Part shown: piece by piece, positions 1 to 9,194 of the stretch
Position numbering within the stretch: position 1 is the first letter of the stretch
How the letters are laid out: the number at the start of each line of letters is the position of its first letter
Assembly: GCA_011763485.2 (NCBI GenBank)
Contig: JAANSK020147789.1
Coordinates: 1 to 25,725 of the forward strand
From: Isoetes engelmannii
Lineage: Eukaryota > Streptophyta > Lycopodiopsida > Isoetales > Isoetaceae
Length of the DNA: 25,725 nucleotides
Direction of reading: 5' to 3'
The notes under the pieces: model-generated
The model's database searches: none
What the model saw: the letters and a program-made list of their open reading frames with translations, nothing else
Told to the model about the DNA's origin: nothing
Made by a program: the position numbers and the translations under genes

Positions 1-178
1 ATTTTTGTGGCAAATCGTCCAAAAAAGACTCTACAGTAGCATTCTTGCACAGAATAGAAAGCACAGAAAAACAGAGCTTCAAAGTTTTTGCTCTTTTCTG
101 AAAAACAGAGAACGAAGCGGTTGTAACCAGTTTGCAAAAAGTGTTGTCCTGATTGTCATCTTGGATAAATATGTCTGC

Positions 179-379
179 CACGTGGCGTGCTCCGATTGGC
201 TCAATTTTTAAGAATGCTAACCTAGTTGTCGTGACGTTAAAAAACTCTTATTCTTCTTCTTCTTCCTTATGTAGTTTCATATGAAGTTTCAAAAACTCAA
301 TGGTTCAATTTGATCCGGGGATATATTCGGTATATCTTCTGATATAAACCCTAAACCTTTTCGGAAGAACGAACAAGCC
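179..379 (+). promoter_or_regulatory. Promoter and 5' leader of the 380-1475 gene
   Basis: A G-box CACGTG lies at 179-184, an inverted CCAAT box (ATTGG) at 195-199 and a TGACG/ACGT element at 232-236. A pyrimidine-rich TTC-repeat patch follows at about 249-268, and a telo-box AAACCCTAA sits at 346-354 just before the start codon. No good TATA box is visible at the expected place, so a TATA-less, Y-patch type core promoter is likely. G-boxes bind bZIP/bHLH factors, and telo-boxes are common near plant growth and translation genes. The elements are seen; their activity and the transcription start are inferred. Confidence 0.5.
269..347 (+). promoter_or_regulatory. Cluster of three short upstream ORFs
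   Basis: Three ATGs precede the main start. At 269 an ATG is followed directly by TAG, a minimal start-stop uORF. At 281-313 there is a 10-codon uORF, and at 300-347 a 15-codon uORF in another frame. All end before the main ATG at 380. If transcription starts upstream of about 269, they would lower or condition translation of the main frame. Whether they lie in the transcript is not known. Confidence 0.35.
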
Positions 380-1475
380 ATGGTTCTTTGGGAGATCACT
401 CTGGCAACTGCTTATTTTCTGGGTCTAAGGAGGACTTATCGCCTTGCCTGTAAAGTCGAGCGGCGCCTTTTTCGTCGTTTTCCAAGCGTTCATGACAAGG
501 TTCGGAGGTAAGACATTACTGAATCAGTACTTGAATCTATGTAGGTTTCGGAATAAAAATGTCTAGAAAAGGGGGTTTAGAACGTAATTATTGTGATTGT
601 TGAGTCGAAGCTTTTTCTAGAACTTGGCATTCGTTCGAAACTAGATAAAAGTGTAGAAACTGTTGACCATTGCAGATATTTTACAATGATCAGCAGTACA
701 AGTAGTAGTTCGATGAGTAATTAATAAATATGTGATTAAATTTCATGTCCGTGTTGGTTTTTTGTTGGCAACCATATGCTTACATTAGATCAAGCACAGG
801 CTTCTTGCTGCATCAAATCGCATGTAAATACATCACGTCATAAATTGCTTATATGTGGGATTATATTACTGTACATAGGCAGAAGCAAAGATCTCTATCA
901 AAATCTTCAGAGTTGATTCAACGTTGGCTAGATGTAAAATCCTGAAGGATGTTATGCATGATAGGTATGTCAGGTATTTTCTCTATAAAAAGCTAAAGTT
1001 TGCATCTAACTGAATCTACAGGCGCACACGAAATGTATTTGACATTGTTCTTTCTGTCCATAAAAGAATTCAGACTCGTGATATTTGGACTGGAAAGAGC
1101 CTGAGAAATCGTTTATTACGCACACTTGATCGGATAAAGCCGTCAGCTAACATCAGTGGCTCGTCTAGTAAAGAAGCAGGAACTAGAAAGACAGATCTGT
1201 CTCCATCTGCAGCTTCAAAGGTTGGGCAAATAAGAAAGTATGCACGAGAAGCCAACCGGGAGGGTTTACATGTTGGACACTCAGACTTGATAGCCAGTTT
1301 AAAACCAGAAGGATCCAGTTTAAGATCAATTGGAGTTGCAAAACAGAACTGCAAATCTTTACCCCTGATTGCACTAGAGCAGTATTGGAAGCCTATGAGA
1401 AGAAACATCGAAGCCTGTCAACGCACTTCTGTATTTCCATCTGTGGGTTTTAAATTTCCGTATGCTCAGAAATAG
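380..1475 (+). CDS. Small plant-conserved protein of unknown function (two exons)
   Basis: Exon 1 is 380-507 and exon 2 is 1022-1475, joined over a 514-base intron (508-1021) that begins GTAAG and ends CTACAG. The join keeps frame and gives 193 residues ending at TAG 1475. The start ATG has good context (AAGCCATGG). The protein begins MVLWEITLATAYF, a short hydrophobic segment that could be a signal anchor or membrane helix, then a basic Arg-rich stretch (RRTYRLACKVERRLFRRF). Exon 2 opens with RRTRNVFDIVLSVHKRIQ and later KPSANIS; the second half is Ser/Lys-rich without a known domain. From memory, an MVLWEIT...RRTR.VFD..L..H..I protein occurs widely in land plants as an uncharacterised family, so I name no function. 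This is the only apparently intact gene in the window. Confidence 0.8.
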
Positions 1476-1615
1476 GAACTCTTCAAGCATATAATATCTT
1501 ACAGTGACATAAACAACGTTTCAAAGAGAAACCTCCATTAGCCCATTGCATCAGAGGTAATCCAGGCTTGCCAGGAGATGCATTAACATACCATCTTTCA
1601 TATGTCTGGAAGATC

Positions 1616-1640
1616 TTTTTTTTTTTTTTTTTTTTTTTTT
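1616..1640. repeat. Poly(T) run of 25
   Basis: An uninterrupted run of 25 T. It may be a simple repeat or the reverse complement of a poly(A) tail of a minus-strand retroposed copy. No target-site duplication or retroposed gene body was recognised next to it. Confidence 0.8.
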
Positions 1641-1986
1641 GTATAAGGGTTTTTTCACTAAAAAGCATTATTCGGACCATTACTACAGGAGGCTGTTTCT
1701 TTTGTATAATTTCTGGTCCCCACTCGCATTATGATCAGAAGCTATGATCTGCACTGAGGCTCAAGTTGCCAAATGTTGGAGCTTGTTTGGTGCTCCTGAT
1801 AGCTAAAGAAAATAGTTCTATTAAGTGGCCAAATAAATAATACTACAACTATGAGAAACTTCTAACCATGAGAAACTAATCTGAGGGTATGTAAAAGCAC
1901 AAAAAATAAAATAAGGTTTTTGACTATGGGCTTTGTTGGCCATGGGTGGGGCTTCTTGATACCTCCTACCCTATGCAATTTGCAGG

Positions 1987-2022
1987 TTTGAGATGTATTT
2001 CAGATTTGAGATGTATTTCAGA
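1987..2022. repeat. 18-bp tandem duplication
   Basis: Two identical adjacent copies of TTTGAGATGTATTTCAGA (1987-2004, 2005-2022). Confidence 0.9.
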
Positions 2023-2157
2023 TTTGGTAAATTTTAGTACACCCTGTTTCTTTTCAAGTTCACAATTCAAATCCCCCTCCCTTCTTTTTTCAAATTCAAC
2101 AAAACATTTTAAATAAAGCTTATGACCATCTTGAAGTGGTCCTGTGAATCAAATATT

Positions 2158-2231
2158 TGTGAACCTATAGAGGTCTGTTTGATGAGCTAATATATGTGAA
2201 CCTATAGGATTTTGTTTGATGAGCTAAGACT
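2158..2231. repeat. 37-bp imperfect tandem duplication
   Basis: Two adjacent copies beginning TGTGAACCTATAG and ending with GATGAGCTAA, at 2158 and 2195. They differ by a few substitutions and a small indel, so the duplication is older than the perfect ones elsewhere. Confidence 0.8.
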
Positions 2232-2232
2232 A

Positions 2233-2307
2233 ATCCAATGGTGAAGAAATTCAATTCCAACTCCGTTGAGCCTGATCCGATGGTGAAGAAGTTCAGTTCC
2301 AACTCCT
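2233..2307. repeat. 42-bp imperfect tandem duplication
   Basis: Copies start at 2233 and 2275 and share ATGGTGAAGAA and TTCCAACTCC with scattered differences. It directly follows the 37-bp duplication. Confidence 0.75.
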
Positions 2308-2383
2308 CAAATATCAGAAAAGGCATTTTTATTGAAGAAAGTCGATTCTAACTAAAATTCCCTTATTTGGAAGGGGTAGAGGG

Positions 2384-2510
2384 CAATTTAAGGGTGGGCA
2401 ACAGTGCAAAGTTGATCACTGGCTCAGACATTCTGCAAAATTGGCCTCCAATTTAAGGGTGGACAATGCAAAGTTGATCACAGTCTCAAACATTATGCCA
2501 AATTGGCATC
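2384..2510. repeat. 65-bp imperfect tandem duplication
   Basis: Unit 1 (2384-2448) and unit 2 (2449-2510) both start CAATTTAAGGGTGG and share GCAAAGTTGATCAC and AAATTGGC, with several point differences and small deletions in unit 2. Confidence 0.85.
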
Positions 2511-2859
2511 CTTGGAGTTGGAGAATTTACAAGTTTGCACATAAGTAAGGTGTTTTGCTTTCGTGATTCATGATCATGTGTCGTTCTTAATGGCATTGAA
2601 TCTAGGTGTGTTTGAATAATCTAGCATAATAACGTGGTTTTTTCTGTATTCTTATACGTTTTTTAATATGGGTTTGATATGATCTAGTGACGTATTTAAT
2701 TGGATATATTAATGTGTACATCTAGAGCGCGCATTGTATTTTTCAATGCTTTAATGGTTTAGCCCAATAATACATGTATATTTAGTGCTTTAGTTCATAT
2801 TCTTAATGGTTTAGCCCAATAGTACATATAATTGTTTGCCTATACACTGTATTTTCAGT

Positions 2860-2917
2860 GCTTGCTGTTTATTTTGTACAGGCCTCATAGGGCAATTGGC
2901 CTCTGTGGACGATAAAA
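2860..2917 (+). mobile_element. 5'-truncated retroposon 3' end (copy 1)
   Basis: The segment from GCTTGCTGTTTATTTTGTAC to GTGGACGATAAAA matches the 3' end of the longer element at 9195-9562 with few differences. Both are followed by a simple repeat tail, here (TCTAT)n. A shared 3' end, a variable 5' end and a microsatellite tail are typical of non-LTR retrotransposons (LINE or SINE) inserted by target-primed reverse transcription. Only about 58 bases of the element remain, so the family cannot be named. Confidence 0.6.
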
Positions 2918-2924
2918 CCTTTAG

Positions 2925-2968
2925 TCTATTCTATTCTATTCTATTCTATTCTATTCTATTCTATTCTT
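2925..2968. repeat. (TCTAT)n microsatellite
   Basis: About eight to nine perfect copies of a five-base unit directly after the retroposon end at 2860-2917; probably its tail or grown from it. Confidence 0.95.
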
Positions 2969-3153
2969 AATGGTTCAGCCCAATAGTACATATAATTTGT
3001 GCTTGTATTTATGATTTTTAAAATTTCCCCTTGTTCTTTTCAGATTTCCCCTCTCCCGACATGCAGAGCTCGAGCGGGTTCAAATAGGTTAACGTTTCTG
3101 GAAGTAAATATCAATTTAGGTTGATCCAGATCGCCTTGCTATCATACTAGACG

Positions 3154-3228
3154 ATGGGCTTCTCAATCTTTAGAGGTTGTCCTCCTTCAAAGTTCGTTTT
3201 CAAATTTGACGGCAGATTGCTCACACTG
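3154..3228 (+). CDS. Candidate first exon (weak)
   Basis: An ATG at 3154 opens a 25-codon frame (begins MGFSIFRGCPP) that ends exactly at a strong donor, CTG/GTAAGT at 3228/3229. The frame stops immediately inside the putative intron. I do not recognise the peptide and found no convincing in-phase acceptor with a pyrimidine tract. It may be an exon of a small gene ending at 3611 or chance. Confidence 0.2.
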
Positions 3229-3383
3229 GTAAGTTGAAATATCAAGTCTCGAAAGAAAAGGACCTTGAAATTTCAGCCCCAAACATCGCGTTATTGCTTC
3301 GCAAAAACCTTTGCTGGCTTTATGACTTAATGGTTTAGATGCTCCCGTGATGCTTTCCTCCCCACTTAGTCCTTGTGGACTAA

Positions 3384-3611
3384 CCCCTTGTATCTTTTTA
3401 TGTGCATCTAAACTCTTTTGTAACGTGGTGGTTTAGAGGGATGGATGACGAGTCAGAGCTGATCTCAAAAGGACGAGATTATGAAATATTGATAGCATTA
3501 TTTTGGCAGCTCTACTACGAGCAATTACAACATAGGATCCAGTATCCGGATCTAGAATGTAGAGATGAGTTTTCCACTGGAGAAGCTCCTCCAATAATCC
3601 TCCTCAATTAG
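3384..3611 (+). CDS. Candidate terminal exon, product unknown
   Basis: A frame open from 3384 to TAG at 3611 encodes an acidic, natural-looking peptide (GMDDESELISKGRDYEIL, later FWQLYYEQLQHRIQY, ending IILLN). TTTAG near 3435 could be an acceptor. AATAAA follows 84 bases after the stop. These facts fit a last exon, but its phase does not join simply to the candidate exon at 3154-3228, and no family is recognised. It could be a remnant of a gene cut by the neighbouring LTR element. Confidence 0.25.
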   Translation, partial: PLVSFYVHLNSFVTWWFRGMDDESELISKGRDYEILIALFWQLYYEQLQHRIQYPDLECRDEFSTGEAPPIILLN

Positions 3612-3694
3612 GAGGAAAAATCAGAGTAGACTTCGTGTTGCGTGACATCTTGTATATATTGTTGTGTTAGTTATAAATACATAGTGGTTTGTGT

Positions 3695-3700
3695 AATAAA
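3695..3700 (+). terminator. Possible polyadenylation signal
   Basis: AATAAA within an AT-rich stretch after the stop at 3611. Meaningful only if the 3384-3611 exon is real. Confidence 0.25.
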
Positions 3701-3730
3701 CAATACGACCTTGGTCTTTGTACATATATA

Positions 3731-4508
3731 TGTTATAGTCCAAGGTGCAAGTCAAACTTGCAGACCTATGGGATGTGGAGATGGCATTGGAAGTGCCACT
3801 GGATGGCATGGGAGGGAACATTCCGCGGATCCATAACTGCCTAGGGGTAGTATTGGGATATTTTATAATGCGCAAGTTTCGTATGTTAATATGACATTCT
3901 AATGTATATAAATGTTAATGTGGCATTTTTATTAGTTAAACCATTGAAGGGGGGAGAAAGGAACCGGGGCGGTCCGGGGAGGGGGGGGGGCTGTATGTGG
4001 CGCATCACCCCATTGATTGGTGCTATTAAAGGGAAAAGCCCCTTTGACGAAATCATGAACGAACCTGTAGTGGTCGGATTGATCAGAAAGGTTTGACCTA
4101 TTCTTAGCATTCTTTCCATTATTTAAGGATTTGGGATGAGTTTGGAAAAGCACACAGGTTTCTGATAGCAGCATGAAGAACTGCGAGTTTCAGCTTGTAG
4201 CTTTTCCTTAAGTCTTGATTTGCCTTTCTGAGTTTATTGCGGACCATTTCGACCTGCTTGGGGTTGATTCCAGGAGCTTTTAGCCAGTTTGAGAATCAGC
4301 CATTCTTTCTTGTGTTTTTGCTCACTCTTGAGCAATAATGCGGTAGTAGCAGTATTAATTCTTGTATAAGGACTATCTGAAGCTAGACTTCAGTCTAATT
4401 CTAGGAATTAGACACGGTTGTACGTGGGGAGTTCAAGGAACTCATGGTTGAGAGGAACTCAAGGAGTTCAAGATAGCATAACCGAACCTATTTTTATAGG
4501 TTGTGACA
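3731..4508 (+). mobile_element. Candidate 5' LTR of a Ty3/gypsy element
   Basis: The right edge is well supported: TTGTGACA ends at 4508, three bases before the primer binding site, which is the usual spacing. The left edge is inferred from TGTTATAGTCC at 3731, giving a 778-bp unit with TG...CA ends, a normal size. No second LTR is present in the window for comparison, so the start is a guess. The segment includes a 10-base G-run at 3981-3990 and a cluster of palindromes near its right end. Confidence 0.4.
4393..4469. repeat. Nested short palindromes near the LTR end
   Basis: A perfect 9-bp arm palindrome with a TAG spacer lies at 4393-4413 (arms GTCTAATTC and GAATTAGAC). GAGTTC-AAG-GAACTC lies at 4429-4443, and its swapped form, GAACTC then GAGTTC, at 4455-4469. 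In RNA these could form alternative hairpins, since each GAACTC can pair with either GAGTTC. Confidence 0.7.
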
Positions 4509-4511
4509 GTT

Positions 4512-4523
4512 TGGTATCAAAGC
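4512..4523 (+). other. Primer binding site for initiator Met tRNA
   Basis: TGGTATCAAAGC matches the plant retrotransposon PBS TGGTATCAGAGC, complementary to the 3' end of tRNA-iMet, with one mismatch. It lies three bases after the TGACA end of the LTR and 15 bases before the gag ATG at 4538. Confidence 0.8.
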
Positions 4524-4537
4524 ATCAGTTCTGATCT

Positions 4538-5869
4538 ATGGCTGATCCAACTCAAGGTATGGCGCAACCAATAGATGGTTTGATAGTAATGCCAACGATA
4601 ACTGATGGTATTGTATCAGCACTCCAGAGTGTCCATTTGGATGATCTGCCTGTGTTTGATTATGGATTAATTCAAACACAATCACGAGTCAGTGTATCCG
4701 AAGTACCGCCAGTGATCAATCTGGTTGGAGGTACCGCAATACCATGTGGGGATTTAGCAGCAAGTGGAGGAGGTGCTAATGTTGGAGGAAGCTCTGGGAG
4801 CAATATCTCCCCAACATCTATGCCTACAACTGCAACGATAGTCACCACAACTATATTGATGGAGTCATAAGATGAATCGCGAATTGCTCAAACCCTGGAT
4901 AACATGCAACGCCAAATGAACTGCTGGATTATTGAGAGCAATGCAAGGGAGCAACGCTTTAAGGAGTCCCTTGAAAGGTTCATGCAGAATGTTAGGGATA
5001 CTGAAAACAATACAACCCAAGCAGTCCAAAGTACTGCTAGGGACGAGCTAGTACAAGTGCATAGCCTGGAGTTGGTCGCACTACATGCCAGATACAGTTA
5101 GCTCAGTCATTAACCCAGATGTTAATCTAGTTGGTGAGCCTTCTGAAGGGTCTCTAGAAGGACTCTCCGAGGAAGAAGTAAAGGCATTGGAAAAGATGAA
5201 GATGCCTGAGTTTGATGGGACTGGTACACCATTGGATGCTATGCTTTGGTTCAGCCGCATGAAACTTTTCTATTTGGCAACTAAGAAAAGTGATAGAGCA
5301 AAGGTGCTTCACGCTTATCTTAAGTTGAAAGAAGCTATTGCGTCATGGTGCGCTATCCACACTGACAATGATAAGAACTTTAGGTCATGAAATGACTTTT
5401 GCAAACTCTTCAATGATGAGTATGCACCTCAATTTGATAGCTGGCATGCACTCTTATCACTTAAAGAGTCTATGCAAATTAGAACATTACAAGAATATGC
5501 CAGTTCAAGGCTCCCAGAACTTACTTAGATGCAGGTAGACCACTTTGTAAATGGTCTAAAGGACAACAGTATCAAAACCCACCTTTTGCAAGCAAAACCC
5601 AAGGGGTTCGAGGAAGTTGTTGAACTTGCAAGAAAGTTGGTTGGCCGAGAGAAACTCAGAAGGCCAAGAAGGGTTTTGGTTGGAAGTCTAAGCGAACCAA
5701 AGGTACTTCTGATGGAGCGTCATCTGCTAAGAAGAGGAAAAGGAATCAATCAAACAAAGAGGTTGTCGGGCAGTCTAAGGATTCCACTCAAAAGAAGGCC
5801 GCTATAAAGTATTATAATTTCCAAGGCATGGGTCATTACGTTAGAGAATGTTCCAAGCCCAAAAGCTAA
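4538..5869 (+). pseudogene. Ty3/gypsy gag, broken
   Basis: Gag would form the particle that packages the element RNA. The ATG at 4538 starts MADPTQGMAQ. The frame has an in-frame TAA at 4868-4870, shifts near 5085-5101, has further stops at 5388 and before 5529, and shifts again near 5660. The central part (about 5200-5650) has the gag capsid signature: MPEFDGTGTPLDAMLWFSRM, then LPEL and FVNGLKD. A basic stretch follows. The zinc knuckle at 5810-5851 has the CX2CX4HX4C layout, but the first two cysteines are Tyr and Phe while His and the last Cys remain, so it could not bind zinc. The decay shows an old, inactive copy. Confidence 0.85.
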
Positions 5870-6685
5870 AAAAGACTGTAGCCGCAACTTCCAAAACGCC
5901 ACCGGATAGTGAAGGAATGAAGATGCTTTTGGCTATTGTGAGGGAGGAAACTAGGGTACATGTTTCTTCTAAAGTTTTTTTTGGTAAAATTATTCGTGTT
6001 CTAGATAGAATCAAGAAAAAGAATGTGGTTGTTCTTATTGATTCTGTGAGCACTGACAATTGCATGTCTGCAGATTTAGCAAGGGAGCTAGGCCTTGAGC
6101 TGACAACGGTGACTCCATATGCGGTTGAACGAGAGGCCGGGCTTTAAGTTAAGCATGGGGATCAACAAGTGCAAGGTGTGGACTTAATACTTCAAGATAG
6201 AAGTTCACCAAGAGCAGTACAATTTAAAGTTGATGTTGATTTAATCAATTTAAAGTGATATGATGTCATTTTGGGAATAAGTGGCTTCAAACTGCACGTC
6301 CGCTCATTGATTGGTCATCCCGTGTGTTAACTTTTGAGTTAGTTGATTCTAAGTCTGTTAGTATTCAAGGATCACCTTATGTAGTATCCGAGAAATCGTT
6401 GTCGGCCACTCAGGCCAAGACTCTTTTTAAGGTGAATGATAATCAAGTTTTTGGTTTATATATCTTGGATGATGATATAAGTGTTAAATCTTGTAATCCA
6501 CGTGTAGAACAATTCGACATAGGTTTGGAACCTCATCCTCAATTACTTGTTCTTTTGAAAAGATACAAGGATGTGTTTCCCGAAGAGTTGCCTATAGGTC
6601 CACCTCCATCAAGGGGAGTGGAGCATGAGATGATCGTGAACCTAGAACTAAACCAATGGTAAGAACACCTTACAAGACTCTGCAT
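5848..6685 (+). pseudogene. Ty3/gypsy pol start: protease and edge of RT, truncated
   Basis: An aspartic protease like that of Ty3/gypsy is recognisable. VVLIDSVST at about 6028-6054 is the active-site loop, with DSG changed to DSV at 6040-6048, and ARELGLEL follows. YDVILG at 6259-6276 is the second conserved strand. Stops near 6145 and 6256 and frame changes break it. From about 6310 the frame enters the linker before reverse transcriptase (WSSRVL, LLKRYKDVFPEELP, PPSRGVEHE). After 6657 the RT start VRTPYK continues in a shifted frame for a few codons, then homology ends at about 6685. The RT core, RNase H, integrase and 3' LTR are absent. Confidence 0.8.
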
Positions 6686-7472
6686 TTTCTTCAGGCTATA
6701 AGACATGGCCGTCGGGTATATGTTGGTGGGCTACCTCCTGGCAAATGAGCAGGTGGGTTACCTTCATGCCTATGTAATGCATGTTCCGTAGATTGCAGTT
6801 TATGGTCTATCCACTTTTGACGTCTGTCTAGATTCGAGTCATTTTCAAGCGAGAGTATCAGGACCAGATCCACTGACTGGACAATAAACTTTCAGGGCAA
6901 TGGTTACAGTTTTATCATGTGAGACTACAATTGCATGCATCTTGTCTCTGACTACATAAGGCATTAGAGAGAAGATTGATTATTTATTTGTATTTGTTTT
7001 GGTTTATTTAATGTTGTGTTATATTATTCGAATAAAGTAACTGATATTGTTACTCTAATGTGTGTTGGGTTTGATTCTGCCCAGTAAGACTTTGGAGTAC
7101 GACTTGAGAGAAAGCAAAAGTTGATTGTGATGTCCTATTTATTAACTCAATGATGTATTCAGTTTACTATATGAGATCTGGTTTATTATGAAATTAATAT
7201 GAAACATCTTACATATTTTCACTCACACCATTAAACATGCATAAGGTATCTCCTGTGGAGTCCTTGGGAACGTTTATGTACAGTTTAAGGTTAACACGGA
7301 AACCACTATGTTGAAATGCATTCCTCTAATATTGATCGAGGCGAACATTGAATAATGTACTATAAGTGGCATGAGAATTCACCACTATAAATGGCATCTA
7401 AATATGCCCATAATTTGGCACTTGAGTTTGCCACTATAGGTGGCACCATGAGCTCATTAAAACTCTAAATAA
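6686..7472. other. Unassigned AT-rich stretch
   Basis: No convincing gene. Between about 7350 and 7446 a short motif related to CCACTATAAATGGCA recurs three times. The abrupt change from retroelement to this DNA at 6685 may be a deletion or recombination breakpoint. Confidence 0.5.
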
Positions 7473-8151
7473 TTGCTGGAAATCCTATTGTCAACCCAAG
7501 ATACAACTGTTTGGCTCTCTTTTCATTTAGCTTTATCTTCTAAATGCTTATCCCAAACTTTGACATTACTTGTGATATGTGCAAAGAAGTTGCATAATCT
7601 GTCTCTCATATTTTCAAATGCTCAAGAGTTGCTCCCTTCTGGGATTGGCTTAGAGATATTATGAGTCAAGCTAATTACAGGATACAACCTAAGCCGTCTA
7701 TCTACCATTTCATTTCTAGCAACAATGTCTTCATCATTACTTTGAAGCAACTTACCTTGTGTAGTATTTGGAAATATAGCAATGCTATCACACTTGGAAA
7801 GAGGAACATGAGTGCTTCAAACTTGAATTTCCTATTTATGATTGAACTAACTTCTTGTGCTATGTCTCATAGATCTAAGAAGGGAGAGAATTATGATAGA
7901 AGATGGCTGGCTTTCGGGCATTTTATTCAATTTCTTCAAATGCAAACACGTTGATCTTCCACCTAATGACTTTCTTGATTTCAGATTTGTTGAATCTCTT
8001 GATCAATTTGCTTGATGGACAACCCCAATTTGATGAACTTTCTGCTAATGAAGCTTGGGTACAATTGGTCATTCTTGGTCAGCATATCCTGCCTCCAAAT
8101 TTGCAATCAGTTATTTCCAAGCTCAAAACTATTTTACTAGATGGCTACTAA
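7473..8151 (+). pseudogene. LINE ORF2 C-terminus with zf-RVT motif, decayed
   Basis: At 7571-7680, in one frame apart from one stop, the sequence reads CDMC, then SVSHIFKCS, then PFWDWLRDIM. This is the C-x2-C...H-x3-C zinc-binding motif found after the reverse transcriptase of plant LINEs (zf-RVT) with its usual downstream Trp-rich segment. A shifted frame at 7661-7954 continues with LKQLTLCSIWKYSNA, like the region after the zinc motif, and another frame runs to 8151. The reverse transcriptase core is not visible upstream. Frameshifts and stops make it a fossil. It may belong to the same element as the 3' end at 9195-9562, but that is not shown. Confidence 0.55.
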
Positions 8152-8193
8152 GTATGGAGTATAGATATCCTGCTCTTTTCTTTCAGCAACTTC

Positions 8194-8754
8194 ATGTCTC
8201 CTACTCAGTTCATGGCCATGAGAAATAGTTATCATTTCCATCTTGGTAGGTTTGTGGTTGAGGGGATAAGTGCACTTCTTAATATAAACTTCCACTGGCT
8301 TTGGCTCATTGCATACCTTCATACCATTTCTGACATCCTATGGCTTCTTTATCTGCTCTTTTGGAGCTTGGAGTTGGCATCCTCATGGATGAATACATTT
8401 GCACTCAGACAGAAGATACAACAACTTTTGGTTCGATATGGTTCATCACAAGATGTTGCAGTTAAGTTATGTACAACGGCTTTATGTTTTCGTTTTTGGA
8501 CTTGGTTCGGTTTAGAGGTTCTCATATGTACATATCACAATTTTGGTTTGTTTGGAGTACTGTCCAATTTGACAATAGTACCGATGGTTTTTCTTATGGT
8601 TCGACGGTTCAGTGTGTTTAGAGTTGCTTTACTTTTAGCCACAGCTGTCGTGGCCAAAACTGTTATTATCTTCCTTAGGCACAGTATTTTCTCTTCTAAT
8701 GTCAATGGTAAGTTGACCTTCTTGACAATAATTGCACTCTTTTTTATTCAGTAA
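8194..8754 (+). CDS. Open frame of 186 codons, hydrophobic, unrecognised
   Basis: One of the longest open frames in the window. The T-rich strand makes the product rich in Leu, Phe, Trp and Val, with stretches that look like membrane segments (for example ALLLATAVVAKTVIIFL near residue 150). I recognise no family, start context or splice signal. It lies just downstream of LINE remains and ends before an A-run at about 8774. It may be chance in pyrimidine-rich DNA or part of the retroelement tail. Confidence 0.2.
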   Translation: MSPTQFMAMRNSYHFHLGRFVVEGISALLNINFHWLWLIAYLHTISDILWLLYLLFWSLELASSWMNTFALRQKIQQLLVRYGSSQDVAVKLCTTALCFRFWTWFGLEVLICTYHNFGLFGVLSNLTIVPMVFLMVRRFSVFRVALLLATAVVAKTVIIFLRHSIFSSNVNGKLTFLTIIALFFIQ

Positions 8755-9194
8755 TTAAAAGTTCCCTTCCATTAAAAAAAAAAGGGTAGCAAAACCACGT
8801 TTGGTTAATCTTTGCAGGAATGTATAGTAAAGGAATATATTTTTTTCTACCATGAATAGTTTAGTGAAAAATATAACTGGTTAATTGAAAATTGTATGAA
8901 GTTATATTCATTCAATAGTCTTTGTCGTTATAATGCGACATTATTTTCTAGTAGGAGATGCAAAGTTTGCTAAATCAAGGTGTTCTAATGTGCATTTAAT
9001 CCTTTTGTCATAGAAATGACAAGATCAATGCCATGATCATAAGACATGGTGCTTTATCAAAGAGGGAAAATAGTTATTCTGCATGGAATGTTTTGACAAC
9101 TCTTATTGTGCATTGCATATTCCAACACACAAAACAATTCCATCCATGTTAGAAATTTAAAAGTGTCAATTTCTTTTTTTTTTTCTTGTGGCTT
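8755..9194. other. Unassigned intergenic DNA
   Basis: AT-rich with short A- and T-runs (a 14-base T-run interrupted by C around 9173-9186). No gene, RNA or clear repeat seen. Confidence 0.6.

Larger units (their letters stand above)
1476..2859. other. Intergenic region with short tandem duplications
   Basis: After the stop at 1475 no coding frame is convincing. AATAAA at 1832-1837 is a possible polyadenylation signal for the upstream gene, though far from the stop. The rest is AT-rich DNA carrying a T-run and four separate two-copy tandem duplications listed individually. Confidence 0.6.
2751..2996. repeat. Three dispersed copies of a short motif
   Basis: TTAATGGTTTAGCCCAATA followed by a (A/G)TACAT-type continuation occurs near 2751, 2809 and 2968 (the last with TTCAGCC). 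Copies two and three flank the retroposon end and its microsatellite, so the repeat may mark an old duplication or the target region of that insertion. Confidence 0.7.

Noticed and set aside
5-211. 68-codon plus-strand frame at the window start
   Set aside because: Lies in the promoter region of the first gene and covers the G-box and CCAAT box; no family or start context.
1070-1408. 112-codon minus-strand frame
   Set aside because: Antisense to exon 2 of the recognised gene; no domain or start context.
1287-1475. Stand-alone 62-codon gene
   Set aside because: It is the last part of exon 2 of the 380-1475 gene, in the same frame.
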